From Myotis daubentonii (lineage: Eukaryota; Chordata; Mammalia; Chiroptera; Vespertilionidae), in assembly GCF_963259705.1 (NCBI RefSeq), contig NC_081848.1, positions 56,354,895 to 56,418,894 of the forward strand: 64,000 nucleotides of DNA, in the 5' to 3' direction. This document shows positions 42,401 to 54,068 of the stretch, one piece after another; the first letter of the stretch is position 1, and each line of letters starts with the position of its first letter. A program made the translations under genes and the position numbers. The notes under the pieces are model-generated. The model did not search any database. It saw nothing but the letters and a program-made list of their open reading frames with translations, and had not been told where the DNA came from.

Positions 42401-45400
42401 TCTCAGGAAATACAGCAGAATGAGTGTGGGAACAAACCTCGGGGCGTCCTGGACCTGAGAGGGGACCTCTGCCACTGCCCTGCCCTCTGCCACTGCCCCC
42501 ACCCCCTCAGCCTCAGCCCAGCCTCAGAGGGCACGGGGTCAGTTCTTGCTGGCCACAGAGAACGTTCTCTCTTGGGCTTGGAGGCCTGGAGGCTCAGCGT
42601 GGCTCAAAGCCTCTCAGGAATCCAGGGCCAGGTGGCGAGATGGTCCGAGTCCCGCCCTCCCCCAGTGGCCACTCTGCATGGCCAGCAAAGGCCTAGGTTC
42701 TGGGGTCCACGAGCCCCTCCCTCCAGGTGGGGCTAGGTGGGTGCGGGAGAGCAAGACAGGGGAAGAGGTGAGCAGCCCTGAGCAGTGCCTCCTGGCCTTA
42801 CATGGTGCTTTGTTTAACCGGAACCACCTAGAGGCTGTGTAACCATAGCAACCACAAGTCGCTATTTTAAAAGTTAAAAATAAGTCATGACATCTTCCAT
42901 GTTGTTGGAGATGCTGATGGCAAAGCTGCCTTTTTAAAGCCTTGTCACTCCATAAACGGAGTGGAGTAGGTTTGTGGGGATTCACTTTCAACAAGTCACC
43001 CCTCCGAGCTGGCCCGGGGCCTGGGGCCAGAACTGGGCAGGGTGACTCGCAGACAGGGGCTCCATTAAAGAGACCTGAAAATGACACCCCAGGGCTGAAA
43101 GAGAAACCTTGGGCCACCTGGTCTAACCACCCCCAGGGAGGGAAAACCCCTCTCAGACCCTCCAGGGACTGCCCGGGGACTGTTTGAACACCCTCCCTGA
43201 CGGGCACTTACTCCCCGACAGGCGGCTCTCTTCCTGGTAGAGGATGCACAATCTGGACAAAACACACTCGGGGTCGACAAAAGGGCCCGATTCAGGGTCA
43301 CAGGGACCTGGTTTGAAACTCAGTTCTGTGTGACTGTGGATGAGCCACTGAACCTCTCGAGCCTTAATCGCCTCTCCTTAAAACCTGCCCACTCCGAAGA
43401 GACCAAGGATGCGAGAACACCCTGCTGACACCACGCACTGTGTCGGAGCTGCTGCTATCGTCACTCTTTCTGGGTTTCCTCGGAGCCCAGCACAACACCC
43501 GGCCACGGGAAGGGTCCCGAGAGTGCATGTGAAGGAATGAATTAACCTCTGCCCTCAGTAGGGGTGTTTCTCTTCACTGGGCATCGCCTGGAGGCCCAGC
43601 TCTGGGGTTCAGGTCTCCCTCAGGGTGAGGAGACACCCAGGGGAGGGTGAGCCCTCCCCCCCCAAACCCCCTCCCCCCAGGGCACTGAGTACTCACTGGG
43701 AAGGATGGTTTTGTACCGGTTCTTCCGTACCAGCCCAGGGATGTCATACTCTTTCGGATCCACAAAGTTCATGGGGATTTCCTGCAGGAGGAAGGACATG
43801 GGGATGTGAGCAGGCATTGGGCTGATTCTCACAGATGTTTGAACCCAGGGGCTGCTGTGCCCCAACTTCTAGTCCAGGGGCTGGCTTGAGTGCATGCGTT
43901 CATTCAACATTTACTATTAAATGAGTTCGTGAATATACAAAACGCAATTAGAACACTGTCTGGCATGCAATGGGTACGTAAAAAATGTTATCATTACTAC
44001 TGTCTACTGAGGGCCAGTCTGACACAGAGTAGACACTAAATAAATGGTCAATAAACAAGACCAAGAGTTTGAAAAGCAATCTGGCCAGTCACCAGCATCT
44101 CCCACACTCCCTGCGCTGCAGCCAAACTGAGTGGCTTTGTTGATCTGTGTTCCCACCCTGGACATCCCCACCTCAGGACCTGGGGTTGTGCTGCTCACTC
44201 TGTGCCCCACCCGATTCTCATCTTCTCATGTCCTTCCTGTCCATCATAAACGCCACTTCCTCCAAGAAGCCTCTCTGATTCTCTAGCAGGAGAGGAGCCT
44301 CCTGAGCTCCCAGGGCCGTATTTGCACCTCCCAATCATTCTGTGTCAAGAGCTCCAAGTCTGGACTTCTCTGCCTGGAATATGAGGTCTTCGGGGGTCTG
44401 GCCTTCCTTTACCACCAGCTGCTTTCAAGATTCCCGTCCTTCAGTTATGCCCGTTCCTTCCTGTTGCTAATATGCCATTCTCCATCTCTCCTCCAGGTCT
44501 GAGTTCGTGGCATTCCACTTGCAAGGAGCACCCCTCTTCAGTTCTCCACACCATTCCCACCCTTCAGGCTCCCCTCTAGCCTCACCTCCCCCCATGTCCT
44601 CTGGGATGACTCCCCAGTGCTTCTCACTTCTTCACTCCCCTTTTATCCGTCCACACACGGTCCTATAGCGTTCACTGTGTCTGGGCCCACTAAGTAAGCT
44701 CTTTGTAAAATGAGGATCATAACACTTTCTAGGGTTGTTGTGAGACTCAAAAGAATAAAAACATGTGCGAAAGCGCCGTGGGGTGGGTGTGCAGGCTGTG
44801 TTCCTTTCTCTGGGCAAGATCGACAACGATCTACCAAACAAGAAGTGCTGAGAGGACACAAGTCCCCTTCAAGGGGAGGTGATGGTGGTGGGAACTTGGG
44901 GTGGGATCGTCCAGGAAGGCTTTCTAGAGGCATCAGGGGTGGGAGATGATGTGCAAAAAGGCCCTGGAGGAGAAAAACATGGGGGTGGGGGGTGCTGGCC
45001 TAGTTTGAGGTGGACAGTCCCTGCAGGGGCTGGGGGACATAAGGCTAGAAAAGGGGTCCCAGGCTAGCCCAACTCGGATAATGCAGGCCATGCCAAGCTC
45101 TGCAGAATTTGGAGCAGTGGGTCACAAGGTGATGGAGGTCTTCTCAGAGAGCCATTGTGTCCATACAGGGAACAGGGGCTGGAGGGTGGGGGGAGGGGAG
45201 TTGTGAGGGAGGCACATCGGTTCCCCATCCCCCTGGCTTCTCCCAGGAGAGACTCTCCTCAAACACTCATAGCCTCTCGCCCATCCTGCCCACAGAGGTG
45301 GGCAAGTAGCCTGACAGGTGCATTTGATTGAGGAATGGGCTTTTGGGTCCCAGCCTCCTCCTTCCTCCTCCTCTTGGGCCCTCCTGCCAGGAAAGAATTA

Positions 45401-46054
45401 TAGGGATGCCCCATGGAGCCCATGATATGCCAGTACCACATGGGGTGGGTAGAAAATTTAAATCTGGGGGTATTAGGAAGCTCACTATTGTTACATACTT
45501 AAGCCTCCTTTTTAAACCTCATCTTTACCAACAAAAATAAAGACGATACTGTGATCTCCTAGGACTTAGCTCTTAACTGGTTGAGCATTCAGGCAGATAA
45601 AACAGGGGTGGCATTTACTGGGCCCCGCGAAGTCCAACAGGAGGCAGCTTCAGGCTGTAGCACAAGTCTAGAGAGGAGGTGATTAGACCTCCCTAAGCTA
45701 CAGCTGGGAAGATGTCAAAAGGGGCACGGACAATGCTTGGTGCTGTCGGGCAGGAGGAGGGTGGGAAAGTAGCAGCCAGAGGGAGGGCTTTCTATAGCTT
45801 TCAAAGCACAGGGCTAGCCCTAACCTGTCTGGCTCAGTGGATAGAGCTTTGGCTTCCGGACCAAAGGGTTCTGGATTGGATTCTGGTCAAGGGCACCTAC
45901 ACTGGTTGCAGGCTCCTCCCAGGCCCATGCCCTGGTTAGGGCGCAAGCAGGAGGCAACCAATCAATATGTTTCTCTCACATGGATATTTCTCTCTGTCTT
46001 TCCTTCTCTCTTCCACTTTCTCTAAAAATCAATGGAGAAATATCCTGAGGTGAG

Positions 46055-46102
<48 letters not shown>

Positions 46103-49100
46103 CACAAGACTGGGCCCTGAAGACTCAGGAATGCCACTGAACACCAATCACCCGGCTGGCCGCTTGGCACACCTTAGTGATCCCTTTAATCCTTGCAACA
46201 TCCCCATTTTCTAGATGAGGAAACCGAGGCCCAAAGGGGAAGCAGCTTGCCCAAGACATGAGGAGAACTGATAACACAAACACAATGGTGTTCATCTACC
46301 AGATGCTGAGTGCTGGGCACCCCACTCCGGTGCCCTGCTAGTTAGGCAACTGACTGAGTAGAGGGGTCTGCCCACCAAGGGGTAGCGGGCTCAGGGGACT
46401 CACAAAGAATTCCGCCTGCAGCAGGAAGGGGTCCAGGGCCTTCTCGTGGAGCTCCTCGGCCCGCAGGACGCGGGAGGCACTGAGCAGGTACTCTCGGGAT
46501 GACTCCTCGCGGGGGGACATGAGGTAGCCGAAGCCCTCCTCGTTGCAGCCGGGTGTGCACATGTCCAGGGTCAGGGAGACGTTGGAGCCCCTCCTGGAAG
46601 GACCGGGAAAGGGGGAGTGAGTCTCAGGGGCAGGGAGGGGCATCAGCCTGGGGCTTGGAGTGGGAAGATGAGGGACAGAGAGAGCGGGGTTGGGAACTGG
46701 GTGGGCTCCAAGAAGAGGAGTGGGGGTGCGACAAGGAGCACAAGTCTCAGCCCCAGGCGTGGGCCTGCCTCGCCGCCTCCTGCAGTAGAGTAGCTGCCTG
46801 AGTGAGGAGTTGGGGGCCCCAGATCCAAAGGTTCCAGCTGAGGCCCCTTAACACAGGCCGCCCCTGGGCTCTCCTCTGTCAGTCCTGGAGGCAGCACCCA
46901 GCCCTGTGGCCCCCAGGAAACCCCCAGAGAGAGGGCACCTGCCTAGATCAGAGAAGCAGGGCGTGGCCCTTGGTAGCACAGTCCTGGGCCCGGCAGTCTG
47001 AGATGAGGTGGCCAACGAGTCAAGGTCATCTCATCGAGGAGGGGCCGGGACCCTCGCTGTCAGGGAAAGAGGGAGTTCCGAGGGCAGCATGGCAGCAGCA
47101 AGGGGGTCTTCCCTGGACAGACTCCTCTGTGTTCACTGTCCAAGGGCCCAGCACAGGGAGGGCCCTCATTACATGGAAAGGGAAACCGAGTCCCAGAGAG
47201 GGGACAAGCATTGTCCAAGCTCGTGCAGTAAGGGGGCAGCAGAGGTGAAACAAAAAGCTAGGTGTACTGACTACTTATCCGCGCTCTGTCCATGACATCG
47301 TGTGTGCAACTCAACCTAGTGTGATCTGAAAAGAGGGTGTCGACACCTCCTAAAGTGTGATCTGGGGAACACAGGGACACACTCTATAAAAGGTTCTGTG
47401 GTCAAGCGACTTTGAGGAATGTCACATACACCCCCTTGCTGATTTACAGTGAACAGGAGCACGTTAAAGGACCTGACAAGACCTGCAGTAAAGAAACATA
47501 CCCAAACTTACTTGCACACAGGAATGTATGGGTGCGTGTGCTCATGTATACCCTGTGCATGCCTATGTGCTTGTGTGCAGGTACAGTATTTCTCAGCACT
47601 CACCTTGGGGCATTCTGATCAGACCTAAAGAGCATGTGTTTACACTGGCTAAGCTACGAGGTCAGCCCGGTCTTGGGCACTGGGAGTTAAGAGTCAAGCA
47701 TCTGACCGGGAGCTGAGAGCTCCAGGGCCCAGAGAGCCCACCCCTCCTCCACGCCTCCCACCTCTCCTGCAGACCCATGGACTTGACGGTCAGCGAGGCG
47801 GGGTCGGCCTCAGGCTTGATGTCCATCGTGCAGTCAAACACAGGAGTCTCGGGGACGGGGTCCAGGTCCAGGAAGTCATCTTCGACCTTCTCTTCCATCC
47901 ACTCCGAGTAGGTGAAGGAGGGCTGGCGGCTTACCGACTGGCGCCTGTCCTCGGGGGGCAGTGGTGTGGGTGGCTCTGGGGGAGCCCTCAGGAGGTGCCA
48001 CACCTGGTTGGAGGGATACAGCATCACAGACTTGGGACCATGCTGCTGCCCCCTCGCTGGTGGGCGGCGCATGGAAGTAAGCCCCTTGCCCCTCAATATG
48101 TCTAGAGCAGCCCTGCTCTCCTGGGAGCTATCTGCACGGAACTGCCCCTCACAGGGATGGCAGGCTCCACCCTCACCTTGTCCTCCCTGACCCCTCCCTC
48201 CCTCCCTCCCTCGACCTCTCAGCTTCTTGTGGATTGAGGGTTTCTTGGTGGGCTGTGGGGGCTCCTACTTGTCTTCTTCCTGCCTTGGCCCCACTCCCCT
48301 GCCTAGAACACTGTAGAACAATTCTGAAGGTGCTCTCACCCCATGCGGGGCACACTGATGGAGAGAGACAAACAGCCCACCCCTCAGACCGACCCAGAAT
48401 GTCTAACGGGGGCTGGTGGGGATCAGGCCTCAGGGTTAGGAGGCACCTTACCAGGCTGGTAACGAGGAGCACAGACAGAGAGACCAGCAGCAGACTGGGG
48501 ACTTCCCAGGTCCCAACGCCCAGCCAGGCCTGGGGACACCAGACAGACAGGTCAAGGTGGTTGGGTGGTTGGGGGGTGGGGGGTGGGGAGGGGGCAGAGT
48601 TCTCATCTGTTTCAACAGGGACAGAACCAAGGCTCTGAAAACTTCAGATCAGATCTGGGTGGGGAGCAGGGAGAAGAGCTCCAGGGGGTGGGGCTGCCTT
48701 CGGAACTCAGAGACGGCCCCGCGCAGGGCTTGGTGCGAAGGGAGGCCCCCCACCGCTGCCCCTGCCCTGGAGGTCCCGGAGCTTACTCACCCTGGGTCCC
48801 AGCTGTTCCAGGAGTGTGGCATTCTGCAACCAGCTGGGGCCATAGCCGCTGAGCCAGAGCATGCCGCAGGCAAGCTGGACAAGTGCACTGAGTTAGGGGC
48901 CTGGGCTCTGTGCGCCCCTTCCCACGCCAGCCTGGCCCCAAGGTCCAGCCTGCACAGCTGAGGGAAGGGCCCAGGCCCTGCGTGCCAAAGAAGGCCCGGG
49001 ACTCTCTCTGGGGAAGAGCTGACTACAGGAGTCAAGGGATAGCCCTTCCCAGGGGCCGCCGAGACAGGAAGTCCTCAGAGAGACCCCTGCAGGGCCAGAG

Positions 49101-49523
49101 GCTTGGGCGGAGGCTGTTCCTGCTCCTGGTGAGGGAGGGCAGGGTGTGAGGGGCTTGGCTATGGAGGCGGTAGCTCAGAACTCCAGCCGAGGGCTGGGAG
49201 TCCCCGAGGGGCACTAAGAAGGGCCCTCACCTCTCGGCATCCCCAGGTGGCCAGCTTGGGGAGGAGGTGGAGGGCTGTCCCTCAACCCGCACCCTCTCCA
49301 ATCCCTCCTGGGGCCTGTGATGTCCTTACCAGGAACTGGGAGGCAGCCAACAGGCACAGGCTGCTCTTGACCGTGAGGGAGTGGCTCCAGGTGCCCGGAG
49401 GTGGCGGCTTCTGAGCTGGCTCAGAGGGCGATGAAGGAGGGGGTGGCGGTGGCATTTCTCTCCGCGAGTCCGTGAGCTCTTCGGCCTGGTCCAGGGCCTC
49501 CATCACTACTGGCTGGGGGAGAC
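36499..49523 (-). CDS. PTPN5: PTPN5 (STEP), non-receptor tyrosine phosphatase, 12 of 13 coding exons
   Basis: Coding exons in transcript order are 49330-49523, 48791-48874, 48452-48529, 47762-48003, 46404-46593, 43697-43781, 39839-39918, 39519-39656, 38912-39022, 37176-37336, 36974-37087 and 36499-36592. All junctions are GT-AG and in phase, giving 522 residues plus stop (TGA 36499-36501). Exon 49330-49523 starts in phase 1, so an earlier exon with the start codon (about 33 residues in human STEP61, from memory) is missing from the window. STEP is a brain-enriched phosphatase that acts on ERK1/2, p38, Fyn, Pyk2 and glutamate receptor subunits and dampens synaptic signalling. The STEP61 membrane exons, the kinase-interaction motif and the whole PTP domain are intact. 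The short STEP46 form is known to start inside exon 47762-48003 (MEEK...). Confidence 0.96.
38203..38231. repeat. Homopolymer C/T tract
   Basis: About 20 C, then G and T8-9. Intronic in PTPN5; length is likely unreliable in sequencing. Confidence 0.85.
38599..38809. mobile_element. SPIN-type hAT miniature element, 211 bp
   Basis: Ends CAGAGGTTCTCAACCTG and GGTTGAGAACCACTG are the known SPIN termini as I remember them, and the interior (CCCTTTCACAGGGGTCGCC, CATAACAGTAGCAACATTAC) agrees throughout. 8-bp duplications ACATAGGA (38591-38598) and ACATGGGA (38810-38817) differ at one base. It lies in a PTPN5 intron. It encodes nothing. Confidence 0.94.
39115..39250 (+). mobile_element. MIR-type SINE remnant
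   Basis: GTACTGGGTTCAAAACTCAGC, TGAGCCTCAGTTACC and GGAAAATGGGAATAATACCC follow the MIR order. PTPN5 intron. Confidence 0.75.
39285..39470 (+). mobile_element. MIR-type SINE remnant
   Basis: A second MIR directly after the one at 39115, recognised by CCAGGCTCTGCCTCTGAGT and ACCTCACAGGATTGTTGTAAGG. It ends about 50 bases before PTPN5 exon 39519-39656. Confidence 0.75.
40300..40470 (+). mobile_element. MIR-type SINE remnant
   Basis: TAAGCCTCAGTTTTCCTG and TGTGAAAGTGCTAAGTAAAG are seen. PTPN5 intron. Confidence 0.65.
40880..41110 (+). mobile_element. MIR SINE
   Basis: It contains GGGTTCAAATCCTGGCTCTG, TACTAGCTGTG and TCCCTGTGCCTTCTCTGTAA in order, with a 3' part reading GAAGTTGCTGCTATTATCATC. 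PTPN5 intron. Confidence 0.8.
42121..42175. repeat. (CTCA)n microsatellite
   Basis: About 12 tetranucleotide units, slightly imperfect at the right end. PTPN5 intron. Confidence 0.9.
43285..43550 (+). mobile_element. MIR SINE
   Basis: GGACCTGGTTTGAAACTCAG, GACTGTGGATGAGCC and the 3' GAGAGTGCATGTGAAGGAATGAATT match MIR order. It lies just upstream (+ map) of PTPN5 exon 43697-43781. Confidence 0.65.
45816..46101 (+). mobile_element. VES-type SINE with a 43-base A tail
   Basis: Head GTCTGGCTCAGTGGATAGAG and the core GCAGGAGGCAACCAATCAAT are followed by an uninterrupted A43 (46059-46101). Imperfect 11-bp duplications AGCACAGGGCT and AGCACAAGACT flank it. PTPN5 intron. Confidence 0.92.
46150..46300 (-). 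mobile_element. MIR-type SINE remnant
   Basis: TAGATGAGGAAACCGAGGCCC and AGCAGCTTGCCCAAGAC are reverse MIR words. It lies about 100 bases from PTPN5 exon 46404-46593. Confidence 0.65.
46404..48003 (-). other. PTPN5: PTPN5 exons with the STEP46 start, PEST-like segment and kinase-interaction motif
   Basis: Exon 47762-48003 encodes [18 protein letters not shown], with an RRQS protein-kinase-A-type site, then the internal start MEEKVEDDF used by STEP46. The KIM ([16 protein letters not shown]) spans this exon and exon 46404-46593; its RRGS serine matches the site known to control binding of ERK-family kinases. All key residues are present. Confidence 0.88.
48452..49523 (-). other. PTPN5: PTPN5 exons coding the proline-rich and membrane-anchor region of STEP61
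   Basis: Exon 49330-49523 encodes [10 protein letters not shown], then a proline run ([10 protein letters not shown] and KPPPPG), then the start of a hydrophobic helix ([12 protein letters not shown]) continuing into exon 48791-48874 ([12 protein letters not shown]). Exon 48452-48529 encodes a second hydrophobic stretch ([12 protein letters not shown]). This is the region that targets STEP61 to membranes. The loop between the two helices looks about eight residues shorter than the human one as I remember it. Confidence 0.85.
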
Positions 49524-49848
49524 CTGTGGAAGGAGGACAGCCGGCCGCTGACTCGGGGCCCGTGGGCCCACGGGCCGCTCCTCCTGGGGCTGCCGTGCCT
49601 TCCTCTCAATCCGGGATCAGTCAGCGTGGCTCCACTTCCAGCAGTCACCCTCGATTAGCAAAGCAATATTCACCTACCTTCGTCAGAAACAGCTAAGTGT
49701 GGGTGGACAAATTATTTCTCTTTTATTTCTCCAGTAACAGAGTTAAAATGGCAGGAGGTTTTTCAGGGAGTTAACATCCTTGTGTTTATGCAGCTTCATT
49801 CTTTTCCATTTCTTAAGGAAACAAAAAACAACCACCTCAAACTCAATT

Positions 49849-49850
<2 letters not shown>

Positions 49851-49905
<55 letters not shown>
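49851..49905. repeat. (AG)n microsatellite
   Basis: About 27 clean AG units. Confidence 0.97.
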
Positions 49906-49909
<4 letters not shown>

Positions 49910-50164
49910 ACACAGCACAACCAGGTTGTGCACGTGAATAACCCGCCCACGCCTGCCTTCCGGATTTTTGACTCCCGTGCCCTGTGCCCTGGGCTCCGAC
50001 TGGGGCTTGGGGCTGGAGGCTGGACACGTGACAAGATCCTAGCTACAGCCCTTCCCCAACCTCGAGACCCCCCCTCCCCCGGCCCCCCGCCCCCGAACTG
50101 AAGAGGTGTGTGGGCGGGCAGGGTGGTGGGTAGGAAAATCTGGGTGTAATAAAATTGATTATCC

Positions 50165-50260
50165 AATGTCTGGAATTCAGTTCTGGGTCTGGCCCTGGTT
50201 GTGTGACCTTGGGAGGGTCACCCCGTCTCTGGGCCTCAGTTTCCACACCTGGACAGTGCG
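50165..50260 (+). mobile_element. MIR-type SINE fragment
   Basis: GAATTCAGTTCTGGGTCTGG, GTGTGACCTTGGGAGGGTCA and GGGCCTCAGTTTCC are seen in order. Confidence 0.6.
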
Positions 50261-51334
50261 AGTTGGGCTCAGCCCTTGGATTTCTAACTGTGCTTTGTGG
50301 AGCCCTAGTATTCACTCAGGTGCACCAGGTATTACCAAGCGCAGAGTCCCTCTGCCTGCGGAAGCTCTGCTTGTCCCCGTGCCACCTTCTGGGTTTCCTT
50401 TAAGATCATTTCCACACAGGCTTCCACTCCTGAGAGAGTCTGAATACCACTGGCTTAGATCTGGGGCCCTGACTGCAGTGCAGGGATTCCAGCAGCAGCA
50501 GCCACCTTGCTGAGTCCCGGATGTGGAAGATCCCCATCCAAACCCACACGTTTCAGTCTACTGCCAAGAAGGGAGGGACCAGCAACAGGGCTGTGTAATG
50601 CTCGACTGTGGGGATGGAACTGTCCACACACCGCTGTGTATATGGGACAACGGACTCCTCTTCTGGTTGGGGGACAATGGAACTCCCACAGCAAGACCAC
50701 GTGAGGCCAACGTAGCTGTCTGTCCTTGTGCTCGCTCGCTCGCTCACGGGACGTTGACTAAGCCTCTCCCGTGGCCTGGACCAACGGTGCCGTGCAGAGC
50801 GCAGGACCCGGAAACAGCTGCATTTCCACCACAGGCGCCTCCTTTGCAGATGCTGACCTGTAAGGCTCCCTACCTGCTGTGTTCCAGCCACACTCCGTGC
50901 ATTTCCTCAGGTGAGTCCACCCTCGGTGCTTGGCACAGGCGATTCCCTCTGCCTGGAACATACGTCCAACACCCTGCACCCCGCTACCCCCTGTCATCCC
51001 CCCACTTTGCCAAGTTAACTCCCATTCCTCTTGTAGAACTCAGTCAGTGTCACCAGACGTAGGCCCTGCCCTATCATGTGCGCCGGGCACCCTCTCCTTC
51101 GTCCCAGCAGCAGCAATACCCCTGGAATGTGCAAGGCCCTGCTCTGAGGGCTCTACCTTTGCTGATTTACTTGCTTGATAGTACTCCTACAAAGTGGATA
51201 CTACTATTATCCTCTTTTTACAGAAGACCAAGATGAGGCTAGCTGATAAGTGGCTGAGGTGGGTTTAAACTGAGGCAGCTGGACAGGCTCTGGGCCACAT
51301 TACACTCACTACAGTTTGTACAATTATTTGTTGA

Positions 51335-51555
51335 GCCGGCCATTGTGGCTCAGTGGTTGAGCATCGACCCATGACCCGGAAGGTCCTGGCTCGATTCCCG
51401 GTCAGGGCACATGACCAAGTTGCATGCTTGATCGCCAGTGGGGGTTGTGCGGGAGGCAGCTGCTGGCTGATTCTCTCTCATCATTGATGTTTCTATCCCT
51501 CTCTTCTCCTTTCCTCTCTCTGAAATCAATTAAAAAAAACATATTTAAGAACACG
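51335..51555 (+). mobile_element. VES-type SINE
   Basis: Head CATTGTGGCTCAGTGGTTGAG, B box GCTCGATTCCCG, core CGGGAGGCAGCTGCTGGCTG. Perfect 10-bp duplications TATTTGTTGA lie at 51325-51334 and 51556-51565. Confidence 0.94.
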
Positions 51556-52432
51556 TATTTGTTGAATATCATCTCCCCCACTGTAAGTTCCATAAAGGCA
51601 GGAGTGGTATCAGTTTTGTTCATCATGATTGTCCACAGCGTTTAACACAAGTCCTGGCATGTAATCCTGCCGTAAATACTTATCAGTGAATGATGATGCA
51701 CAAGTAATCATCTTTGGCTCAGTTTTCTTACTGATAAATGGGGACAATCATACCTGCTTTGAAAAGGTGTTATGAAGACTTCAGATAAAACATGCAGCAT
51801 GGTGTTTTATCTGGAAGCATCTAGAAGGTGCTTGATACATGTCAGATGATGATAATGATTACACAGGCCTCCCAGTCTCCTGGGTAAAACAGAGCAGTGG
51901 ATTCATACAGTGCATTAAGTGACATATCTGAGTGCTGCTGGAGTCCATGGGGGCTGAGGGAGGGCCTCCACCTTTGCCCACAGAGACTACAGTTACGAAC
52001 CACAGGAGTGCACAGCTCAGATCCTGGCCGGCAAGGCGAAAAGAAAAACAAAACTACTGCTAAGAGATGGATCATGCAGGAAGCCAAGAGTTTCCACTAT
52101 AGATACGCAGAGGTTTTATTACTCAAGTGGCAAGGTCTCCACCCACACCCTCTGAAAAAGCAGTGGAGGGATGCTGCCAAGTATGGAAGGCTGGGAGGGG
52201 CACACAAGCTCCCTCCTTCTCCCTGAGCCTCGGGTGCCTTATCAGTAAAACGAGGGGCTTGAACTAGAACTCTGCGCTTCTCAGATGTTCCTGCCACCCG
52301 GAGGACAGGGGGCTGGGTCTTGGGAAAACACAAGCTCAAACAATTTTGAACGTGGCTGCTCTGTTTTAAAATTCATGGTTGCTCTTTTACACTATGGTAG
52401 ACACACACTTGTTTTAATATTAAAATAATGTG

Positions 52433-52647
52433 TGTTTTTAAATATATTTTATTGATTTTTCACAGAGAGGAAGGGAGAGGGATAGAGAGTTAGAAACATT
52501 GGTGAGAAACATCGATCAGCTGCCTCCTGCACACCTCCCACCAGGGATGTGCCCGCAACCAACGTACATGCCCTTGGCCGAAATCGAACCTGGGACCTTT
52601 CAGTCTGTAGGCCAACGCTCTATCCACTGAGCCAAACCAGTTAGGGC
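52433..52647 (-). mobile_element. VES-type SINE, reverse orientation
   Basis: Head CTGAGCCAAACCAGTTAGGGC, body CCGAAATCGAACCTGGGACC and tail TTTATTGATTTTTCACAGAG. Perfect 9-bp duplications AATAATGTG lie at 52424-52432 and 52648-52656. Confidence 0.94.
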
Positions 52648-53334
52648 AATAATGTGGTTTTTTCCCCTCCCAAAGCTTCGAATCCAATTTATGCTTCAGG
52701 AGACTGTGCTACATTTATCCTGTGGCTTTGCCCTCAGGGGTACATGCACCCCAGTCTGAGAAGCATGGAACTCGCCTGCAATAAAACATTATGCCGATGT
52801 TATAAATGATCCTGTAGATGAATATTTAATAACACAGAAAGAAATTTCAATGCTATTGCAGTGAGGAAGGCAAGGTTACAAAACAGTATGATCCCCTTGG
52901 CCTTAAAACTAAGAAAGTGTAAAGGTGCATGTAGAAAGGTGGAGTATACCAGACGTAAGACAAGGGCTGACATGAGATGGTGCCTGCAGAGCCTGCAGCA
53001 CAGTCGATGCCTGGCACACAGTAAGTGCTCCATAATGCACACGGTTAGTGGGAAGAACAGAAGCCAGGTGCTGACGACAGTTCTTTGGAAGAGGGTGAAA
53101 TTATAGGTGATTTTTTCATTGTTTATATATTCCAGATTTTCTTCAATAAATAAATGTGTGTATGAGTATATACACATGTATGTGTATATATACACATATA
53201 TTTATTTTTAGTGAGAAAAAATATTTTAAAAAAGAGATCACAGTTCTGAGATTAGATACCATGAGGCCTAGTTAATATGCCCTGTGTCAGGGCCCTGACT
53301 CCCACTGGTCACATCTAAATGGATAGAAACACAG

Positions 53335-53561
53335 CACTAGCTGGTTTGCCTCAGTGGATAGAGCGTCGGCCTACAGACTGAAGGGTCCCAGGTTCGATTC
53401 TGGTCAAGGGCACATTCCCAGGTTTCGGGCTCGATCCCCACAGTAGGGGGAGTACAGGAGGCAGCTGATCAATGATTCTCTCTCACCATTGATGTTTCTA
53501 CCTCTCTATCCTTTTCCCTTCCTCTCTGAAATCAATAAAAATATATTTTAAAAAAATAAAC
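53335..53561 (+). mobile_element. VES-type SINE inside an L1 3' end
   Basis: Head CTGGTTTGCCTCAGTGGATAG, B box GGTTCGATTCTGG. Perfect 18-bp duplications AAATGGATAGAAACACAG lie at 53317-53334 and 53562-53579. That duplicated word belongs to the surrounding L1 sequence. Confidence 0.95.
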
Positions 53562-53653
53562 AAATGGATAGAAACACAGACCAAACAGATGGTTACCAGA
53601 AGTGAGGGGGTTGGGGAGATAGATGAAAAGAGGAAGGGGAATATAATCAATAA

Positions 53654-54068
53654 TCCTATATAATAAAAGCCTAATATGCTAAGTGTCTGGTCGTTCTGTT
53701 GCCTGTTCAACCAATTAAAGCATACTATGCTAATGATATGCTAAGGTTGCTCAACAGCTCACTATGATGTGCACTGACCACCAGGGGGCAGATGCTCCAA
53801 CCGGTAGGTTAGCTTGCTGCTGAGGTCCGGCCGATGGGGACTGAGTGAGACAGGCCAGACACACCCTGGAGCCCTCCCGCAGTCCCTCCCCAGCTAGCCA
53901 ACCCCCTGCATCTCTCCCCGGCCTGACCATGCACCAGTGGGGTCCCTTGGCCTGGCCTGCACCTTCTTGCAACCCAGGACCCCTTGGGGGATGTTGGAGA
54001 GCCAGTTTCGGCCTGATCCCGCAGGCCAGGCCAAGAGACCCCACTGGTGCATGAATTCGTGCCTCTAG
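53654..54068 (+). mobile_element. HeliBat-like Helitron, 415 bp
   Basis: It starts TCCTATATAATAAAAGCC after a host A and ends GCATGAATTCGTGCCTCTAG before a host T. It has the short hairpin before CTAG and no coding sequence. It interrupts the L1 3' end. Confidence 0.93.

Larger units (their letters stand above)
36499..43781 (-). other. PTPN5: PTPN5 catalytic PTP domain exons
   Basis: Seven exons. The phosphotyrosine-recognition loop KNRYKTILP spans exons 43697-43781 and 39839-39918. NANYIR and ATQGP follow in 39839-39918 and 39519-39656. The WPD loop (SWPDQKTPD) is in 37176-37336. The signature [10 protein letters not shown] is split between 37176-37336 and 36974-37087, with the catalytic Cys on the 5' side of the intron. 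The Q loop ([10 protein letters not shown]) and C-terminus (KQLSRQSPE) are in 36499-36592. Nothing essential is missing. Confidence 0.94.
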
